From assembly GCA_933228675.1 (NCBI GenBank), contig OW121741.1, positions 81,261,919 to 81,325,918 on the forward strand: a stretch of DNA of 64,000 nt, in the 5' to 3' direction. Shown one piece after another: positions 56,434 to 64,000 of the stretch. The first letter of the stretch is position 1. Every line of letters starts with the position of its first letter. The stretch is from Stomorhina lunata. Lineage: Eukaryota; Arthropoda; Insecta; Diptera; Rhiniidae. The notes under the pieces are model-generated. The model had not been told where the DNA came from. It ran no database searches and saw only the letters and a program-made list of their open reading frames with translations. Both the position numbers and the translations under genes were made by a program.

Positions 56434-56809
56434 GGTCACACTGAAGATTAAATATTTTCCCAAAAAATATTTGATCAAATTTTTTCAAAACAAAATTGTG
56501 TATCTAGCAATTTGTTTCTCATATTTGATGTTGTTGTTTCTCAAATTTGATGTTGTTGTTTCTATTTGAAATGCTCAGCAGTTATTTACCCCTGTTTGAT
56601 GTTGCAAAAATTTTGTAAGATTAAATAATTATTTGATCAAAATTTAATAAAATATTTGCTCTTGCGTTAGGAAAATTTTTATTTGCTGGCAAATGATTTT
56701 GTTTTGTTCAAATCAACATGTTTCTTGTTTGAACCTCAAAAATATTTTGTGGTCAGACTACGAGGATCAAATATTTGATAATTTCGATTAAATGTTTAAT
56801 AGCTTTATA

Positions 56810-59800
56810 TGAAATTTTTCAAAAATTTTTATAAGAAGTTTTTCACAAATTTCTTATTTTTATAGTATATTTTACAAAAATTTCTTATTTTTGTGAAAAG
56901 TTTTTCAAAAATTCCTATAGGAAATTTATAGGATATTTTTCAAAAATTTCCGTTTTTTTATAGAAAATTTTTCAAAAATTTCCTTTTTTTATAGGAAATT
57001 TTTCAAAAATTTCCTATTTTTATAGGAAATTTTTAAAAAATTTCCTATTTTTATAGGAAATTTTTCAAAAATTTCCTATTTTTATAGGAAATTTTTCAAA
57101 AATTTCCTATTTTTATAGGAAAATTTTCATAAATTTCCTATTTTTATAGGAAATTTTTAAAAAATTTCCCAATTTTAGAGAAAATTTTTCAAAATTTTCC
57201 CAATTTTAGAGGAAATTTTTCAAAATTTTCCTATTTTTATAGGAAATTTTTCAAAAATGTCCTATTTTTATAGGAAATTTTTCAAAAATTTCCTATTTTT
57301 ATAGGAAATTTTTCAAAAATTTCCTATTTTTATAGGAAATTTTTCAAAAATTTCCTATTTTTATAGGAAATTTTTCAAAAATTTCCTATTTTTATAGGAA
57401 ATTTTTCAAAAATTTCCTATTTTTATAGGAAATTTTTCAAAAATTTCCTATTTTTATAGGAAATTTTTCAAAAATTTCCTATTTTTATAGGAAATTTTTC
57501 AAAAATTTCCTATTTTTATAGGAAATTTTTCAAAAATTTCCTATTTTTATAGGAAATTTTTCAAAAATTTCCTATTTTTATAGGAAATTTTTCAAAAATT
57601 TCCTATTTTTATAGGAAATTTTTCAAAAATTTCCTATTTTTATAGGAAATTTTTCAAAAATTTCCTATTTTTATAGGAAATTTTTCAAAAATTTCCTATT
57701 TTTATAGGAAATTTTTCAAAAATTTCCTATTTTTATAGGAAATTTTTCAAAAATTTCCTAGTTTTATAAGAAATTTTTCAAAAATTTCCTATTTTAATAG
57801 GAAATTTTTCAAAAATTTCCTATTTTAATAGGAAATTTTTCAAAAATTTCCTATTTTTATAGAAAAATTTTCAAAAATTTTCTATTTTTATAGGAAATTT
57901 TTTAAAAATTACCTATTTTTATACGAAATTTTTCAAAAATTTCCTATTTTTATACGAAATTTTTCAAAAATTTCCTATTTTTATACGAAATTTTTCAAAA
58001 ATTTCCTATTTTTATACGAAATTTTTCAAAAATTTCCTATTTTTATACAAAATTTTTCAAAAATTTCCTATTTTTATAGGAAATTTTTCAAAAATTTCCT
58101 ATTTTTATAGGAAATTTTTCAAAAATTTCCTATTTTTATAGGAAATTTTTCAAAAATTTCCTATTTTTATAGGAAATTTTTCAAAAATTTCCTATTTTTA
58201 TAGGAAATTTTTCAAAAATTTCCTATTTTTATACGCAATTTTTCAAAAATTTCCTATTTTTATACGAAATTTTTCAAAAATTTCCTATTTTTATAGGAAA
58301 TTTTTCAAAAATTTCCTATTTTTATACGAATTTTTTCAAAAATTTCCTATTTTTTTACGAAATTTTTCAAAAATTTCCTATTTTTATACGAAATTTTTCA
58401 AAAATTTCCTATTTTTATAGAAAAATTTTCAAAAATTTCCTATTTTTATAGGAAATTTTTCAAAAATTTCCTATTTTTATAGGAAATTTTTTAAAAATTT
58501 CCTATTTTTATACGAAATTTTTCAAAAATTTCCTATTTTTATACGAAATTTTTCAAAAATTTCCTATTTTTATACGAAATTTTTCAAAAATTTCCTATTT
58601 TTATACGAAATTTTTCAAAAATTTCCTATTTTTATACAAAATTTTTCAAAAATTTCCTATTTTTATACGAAATTTTTCAATTTCCTATTTTTATAGGAAA
58701 TTTTTCAAAAATTTCCTATTTTTATAGGAAATTTTTCAAAAATTTCCTATTTTTATAGGAAATTTTTCAAAAATTTCCTATTTTTATAGGAAATTTTTCA
58801 AAAATTTCCTATTTTTATACGAAATTTTTCAAAAATTTCCTATTTTTATACGAAATTTTTCAAAAATTTCCTATTTTTATACGAAATTTTTCAAAAATTT
58901 CCTATTTTTATACGAATTTTTTCAAAAATTTCCTATTTTTATACGAATTTTTTCAAAAATTTCCTATTTTTATACGAAATTTTTCAAAAATTTCCTATTT
59001 TTATACGAAATTTTTCAAAAATTTCCTATTTTTATACGAAATTTTTCAAAAATTTCCTATTTTTATACGAAATTTTTCAAAAATTTCCTATTTTTATACG
59101 AAATTTTTCAATTTCCTATTTTTATAGGAAATTTTTCAAAAATTTCCTATTTTTATAGGAAATTATTCAAAAATTTCCTATTTTTATAGGAAATTTTTCA
59201 AAAATTTCCTATTTTTATACGAATTTTTTCAAAAATTTCCTATTTTTATACGAATTTTTTCAAAAATTTCCTATTTTTATACGAAATTTTTCAAAAATTT
59301 AATATTTTTATACGAAATTTTTCAAAAATTTCCTTTTTTTATACGAAATTTTTCAAAAAATTCCTATTTATATAGGAAATTTTTCAAAAATTTCCTATTT
59401 TTGTAGGAAATTTTTCAAAAATTTCCTATTTTTATACGAATTTTTTCAAAAATTTCCTATTTTTATACGAATTTTTTCAAAAATTTCCTATTTTTATACG
59501 AATTTTTTCAAAAATTTCCTATTTTTATACGAATTTTTTCAAAAATTTCCTATTTTTATACGAAATTTTTCAAAAATTTCCTATTTTTATACGAAATTTT
59601 TCAAAAATTTCCTATTTTTATACGAAATTTTTCAAAAATTTCCTATTTTTATACGAAATTTTTCAAAAACTTCCTATTTTTATAGGAAATTTTTCAAAAA
59701 TTTCCTATTTTTATAGGAAATTTTTCAAAAATTTCCTATTTTTATAGGAAATTTTTCAAAAATTTCCTATTTTTATAGGAAATTTTTCAAAAATTTCCTA

Positions 59801-60655
59801 TTTTTATAGGAAATTTTTCAAAAATTTCCTATTTTTATACGAATTTTTTCAAAAATTTCCTATTTTTATACGAAATTTTTCAAAAATTTCCTATTTTTAT
59901 ACGAAATTTTTCAAAAATTTCCTATTTTTATACGAAATTTTTCAAAAATTTCCTATTTTTATACGAAATTTTTCAAAAATTTCCTATTTTTATACGAAAT
60001 TTTTCAATTTCCTATTTTTATAGGAAATTTTTCAAAAATTTCCTATTTTTATAGGAAATTATTTAAAAATTTCCTATTTTTATACGAAATTTTTCAAAAA
60101 TTTCCTATTTTTATACGAAATTTTTCAAAAATGTCCTATTTTTATAGGAAATTTTTCAAAAATTTCCTATTTGTATAGGAAATTTTTCAAAAATTTCCTA
60201 TTTTTATAGGAAATTTTTCAAAAATTTCCTATTTTTATAGGAAATTTTTCAAAAATTTCCTATTTTTATAGGAAATTTTTCAAAAATTTCCTATTTTTAT
60301 AGGAAATTTTTCAAAAATTTCCTATTTTTATAGGAAATTTTTCAAAAATTTCCTATTTTTATAGGAAATTTTTCAAAAATTTCCTATTTTTATAGGAAAT
60401 TTTTCAAAAATTTCCTATTTTTATAGGAAATTTTTCAAAAATTTCCTATTTTTATAGGAAATTTTTCAAAAATTTCCTATTTTTATAGGAAATTTTTCAA
60501 AAATTTCCTATTTTTATAGGAAATTTTTCAAAAATTTCCTATTTTTATAGCAAATTTTTCAAAAATTTTATATTTTTATAGCAAATTTTTCAAAAATTTC
60601 CTATTTTTATAGGAAATTTTTCAAAATTTTCCTATTTTTATAGGAAATTTTTTTT
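56810..60655. repeat. 31 bp CCTA/TAGG satellite, array 3
   Basis: About 124 forward monomers. Blocks alternate between TATAGGAAA and TATACGAAA (or TACGAATTTTTTC) variants. A 3 bp deletion giving TTTTTCAATTTCC recurs at 58681, 59112 and 60008, that is 431 and 896 bp apart (14 and 29 monomers minus 3 bp). This shows higher-order repetition of mixed-variant blocks. Confidence 0.96.
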
Positions 60656-60657
60656 TA

Positions 60658-61290
60658 TAAAAATAGGACTTTTTTGAAAAATTTCTTATAAAAATAGGAA
60701 ATTTTTAAAAAAATTCCTATAAAAATAGGAAATTTTTGAAAATTTTCCTATAAGAATAGGAAATTTTTGAAAGATTTCCTATGAAAATAAGAAATTTTTG
60801 AAAAATTTCCTATAAAACTAAGAAGTTTTTGAAAAATTTCCTATAAAAATAAGAAATTTTTGAAAAATTTCCTATAAAATTAATAAATTTTTGAAAAATT
60901 TCCAATAAAAATAGGAAATTTTTGAAAATTTTTCTATAAAAATAGGAAATTTTTGAAAAATTTCCTGTAAAAATAATAAATTTTTGAAATATTTCCTATA
61001 AAAATAGGAAATTTTTGAAAAATTTCCTATAAAAATAGGAAATTTTTTAAAAATTTCCTATAAAAATAGGAAATTTTTTAAAAATTTCCTATAAAAATAG
61101 GAAATTTTTGAAAAATTTCCTATAAAAATAGGAAATTTTTGAAAAATTTCCTATAAAAATAGGAAATTTTTGAAAAATTTCCTATAAAAATAGGAAATTT
61201 TTGAAAAATTTCCTATAAAAATAGGAAATTTTTAAAAAATTTCTTATAAAAATAGGAATTTTTTGAAAAATTTCCTATAAAAATAGGCAA
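60658..61290 (-). repeat. Inverted arm of array 3
   Basis: About 20 monomers in the opposite orientation (CCTATAAAAATAGGAAATTT, TTTTTGAAAAATTT), more diverged near the turn at 60650-60960 and more uniform at 61020-61240. Together with the forward part it forms a large inverted repeat. Confidence 0.93.
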
Positions 61291-62829
61291 TTTTTTTAAT
61301 GTCATAAAATAACATTTTGACAGTCTGTTTCTAGAGACCAGAAATAATATCATTATTTGTAGCAAATTCTCCACTGTATTTTGTTTGTATGAGTTATAAA
61401 TAATTTTATTAATTAAAAATTTATAGCTAATACGCCACGAGTGTTAATGATAAAAACAGACAAGCAAATGGATTTCATTGCCAATTGAATACACTGTAAG
61501 TAAAATTTCAAATTTTAAAATGACACAGAAAAACGCTGAGAAAGCCCATCTTAATTTTGGGCTGTAGATCACGGTGGTATACTCCTTTTTAAAAGATTAG
61601 GTCAAAATCAAGAGATAATGCATTTTTAAATATCTATTGTCTCGCAAGCTATTTTATGACAGAGTAAACAAATAAATTGTTTCAATGATTAAATAGAATC
61701 AAGTATTTTCGAATATCAAATTTAGAATTTGCATTCCTATTTCGTACAATTTTTATGTTCTTCAAAGTTTTGAATTTCGCTTTGGTTGGGATTTTAAAGC
61801 GGTCGAAAATTAGTTTTTTTTTTAAGATTGCTTTCAAAACATACACATTTTATATGCCTATATTTTTTGATATCCGATTTTTATAAATTTATCACATATC
61901 CTCATATTTCAACGTATGTCCGGCAGTTTCAGGTGCTATAATACTATTATATTTATTACAAAATAAAAATTAAAAGTCTAATAAAAAGCTAGTGGCAATA
62001 AAAAATTTATTGAATATAACTGGATTTAACAACAATTGATAATTTAAAATTAATTTAACATTTGCATATGTATTTACGATTTATATAAAAAGCTTTAATT
62101 TTACAATTTATGCCATTAAATATTCATGCAAATACGACATTTACAAATAAAACCTGTCAATCCTATAATTAATTTTCAATAAAGAGATAAATTTTTAAAA
62201 ATTTACTTAATGATCAATTAATTTTAATCAAATAAAATATGATAAATTAATTTAAATCACATAAAATATGATAAATTAAATATAAAAAAATCATTTAAAT
62301 AGCAATTATTTAAATATTATAATATTTACAAATAAATACTCTCTCAAAACAAAGAAAATTTTTAAATATTTTAGTTTAAACAACTATTCAACTCTCAACC
62401 TCTTAAATTAGTATTTTAAAATATCTATATATATACGAAATTTGTTGACAAATGTTTTTGATGACCTGCATGACTATGCAAATCCTAAATTTGATATTCG
62501 AAAATAATTCTATTTTATCATCGAAACAATTTATTTGTTTACTCTGTCATAAAATAAATTTTAAATTAAAAGTTACAAATTTGTTTATGACCTCAAATGT
62601 GCATATAAATTTCGTAGTTTTATTATTATGCATAAAAATCTCGACAATCACTAACACACAGACACAGAAATTTGAATGATGGACGATTTCAAGCCACAAT
62701 TGATTTTATATTCAGTTACATCGAACACATACCAAAGCACAAATGCAATAAAATCACTAAAATATTCATATAAATTTACACATACAAATAAATAAAAGTG
62801 AATATTAGGAAAACTGACAAAAATATTCA
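61291..62829. other. AT-rich spacer between satellites
   Basis: No recognised repeat family. The 75-codon frame at 62452-62679 begins MFLMTCMTMQILNLIFEN, has no known motif and sits in AT-rich DNA; I do not call it a gene. Confidence 0.4.
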
Positions 62830-64000
62830 TATGACTAGACTATGACTAGACTATGACTAGACTATGACTAGACTATGACTAGACTATGACTAGACTATGA
62901 CTAGACTATGACTAGACTATGACTAGACTATGACTAGACTATGACTAGACTATGACTAGACTATGACTAGACTATGACTAGACTATGACTAGACTATGAC
63001 TAGACTATGACTAGACTATGACTAGACTATGACTAGACTATGACTAGACTATGACTAGACTATGACTAGACTATGACTAGACTATGACTAGACTATGACT
63101 AGACTATGACTAGACTATGACTAGACTATGACTAGACTATGACTAGACTATGACTAGACTATGACTAGACTATGACTAGACTATGACTAGACTATGACTA
63201 GACTATGACTAGACTATGACTAGACTATGACTAGACTATGACTAGACTATGACTAGACTATGACTAGACTATGACTAGACTATGACTAGACTATGACTAG
63301 ACTATGACTAGACTATGACTAGACTATGACTAGACTATGACTAGACTATGACTAGACTATGACTAGACTATGACTAGACTATGACTAGACTATGACTAGA
63401 CTATGACTAGACTATGACTAGACTATGACTAGACTATGACTAGACTATGACTAGACTATGACTAGACTATGACTAGACTATGACTAGACTATGACTAGAC
63501 TATGACTAGACTATGACTAGACTATGACTAGACTATGACTAGACTATGACTAGACTATGACTAGACTATGACTAGACTATGACTAGACTATGACTAGACT
63601 ATGACTAGACTATGACTAGACTATGACTAGACTATGACTAGACTATGACTAGACTATGACTAGACTATGACTAGACTATGACTAGACTATGACTAGACTA
63701 TGACTAGACTATGACTAGACTATGACTAGACTATGACTAGACTATGACTAGACTATGACTAGACTATGACTAGACTATGACTAGACTATGACTAGACTAT
63801 GACTAGACTATGACTAGACTATGACTAGACTATGACTAGACTATGACTAGACTATGACTAGACTATGACTAGACTATGACTAGACTATGACTAGACTATG
63901 ACTAGACTATGACTAGACTATGACTAGACTATGACTAGACTATGACTAGACTATGACTAGACTATGACTAGACTATGACTAGACTATGACTAGACTATGA
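62830..64000. repeat. 11 bp satellite (ATGACTAGACT)n
   Basis: About 106 units, apparently without any mismatch, running off the window end. Not related in sequence to the 31-33 bp satellites. Stops occur in all frames. Such uniformity suggests very recent expansion or strong homogenisation; a repeat-collapse or consensus artefact of assembly is possible too. Confidence 0.97.

Larger units (their letters stand above)
55231..56808. mobile_element. Outer inverted-repeat element split by a hAT element
   Basis: The left end has GGTCAGACTCATTAAACATT and TCAAATATTTTGAG. The right end, inverted, has TATTAAACATTTAATCG, ATCAAATATTTGATC and TAGTCTGACCAC. The inverted match is clear but imperfect and not colinear. 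ATCAAATATTTGATC is itself a palindrome and recurs through the element. With the 1023 bp hAT removed it would be about 550 bp. No frame. Confidence 0.55.

Noticed and set aside
62452..62679. Small 75-codon frame before the 11 bp satellite
   Set aside because: AT-rich chance frame; no motif, no conserved neighbour and no promoter-like signal that I can defend.

Overview
The window looks like a gene-poor, repeat-dense and very AT-rich piece of a higher-dipteran (fly) genome, possibly pericentromeric or otherwise heterochromatic. I could not support any host protein-coding gene. The only substantial coding sequences belong to transposable elements: one non-LTR retrotransposon with a full-length ORF2, one dead mariner-type transposase and one BEL/Pao reverse-transcriptase relic. 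The fly assignment is inferred from the element mix: (GTCY)n-bearing helentron-like repeats, Helitrons, mariner, BEL/Pao, and 31-33 bp satellites. I cannot name the species.

Layout. 0-3.6 kb: helentron-like family A copies around a BEL/Pao relic. 3.6-4.5 kb: an internally deleted mariner element with 30 bp inverted ends. 5.6-10.8 kb: three satellites (31, 33 and 31 bp) that all carry a palindromic TTTTCTATAGAAAA core. 12.2-16.3 kb: the first array of another 31 bp satellite, with a 1303 bp duplicated block of 42 monomers. 16.6-25 kb: MITE-like and TIR elements, tRNA-like sequences, and a clear nested insertion of family A into a TIR element (family G). 25.7-27.3 kb: a Helitron-like non-autonomous element (family B). 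28.9-39.98 kb: family C repeats with B and SINE-like insertions, and the LINE at 32,376-35,759 inserted into a B copy. 40,001-40,200: assembly gap. 40.2-47.7 kb: second array of the same satellite, with a small internal inversion. 49.4-54.9 kb: nested B-in-C and C-in-C insertions. 55.2-56.8 kb: a hAT-type element with an exact 8 bp target duplication, inside another inverted-repeat element, inside satellite. 56.8-61.3 kb: third array, with its last part inverted. 62.8-64.0 kb: a very uniform 11 bp satellite running off the window.

Most notable observations. (1) The LINE has a textbook -1 frameshift heptamer, A_AAA_AAC, directly before the ORF1 stop. ORF2 is open across it and has no ATG before its endonuclease motif. 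(2) Comparing filled and empty copies inside the window fixes the ends of family B: 5'-TC, a 3' hairpin CCGAGC-AAG-GCTCGG, and insertion between A and T. This is Helitron-type behaviour. (3) Four satellites share a palindromic monomer design of about three helical turns.

Element family labels A-G are mine and apply only to this window.
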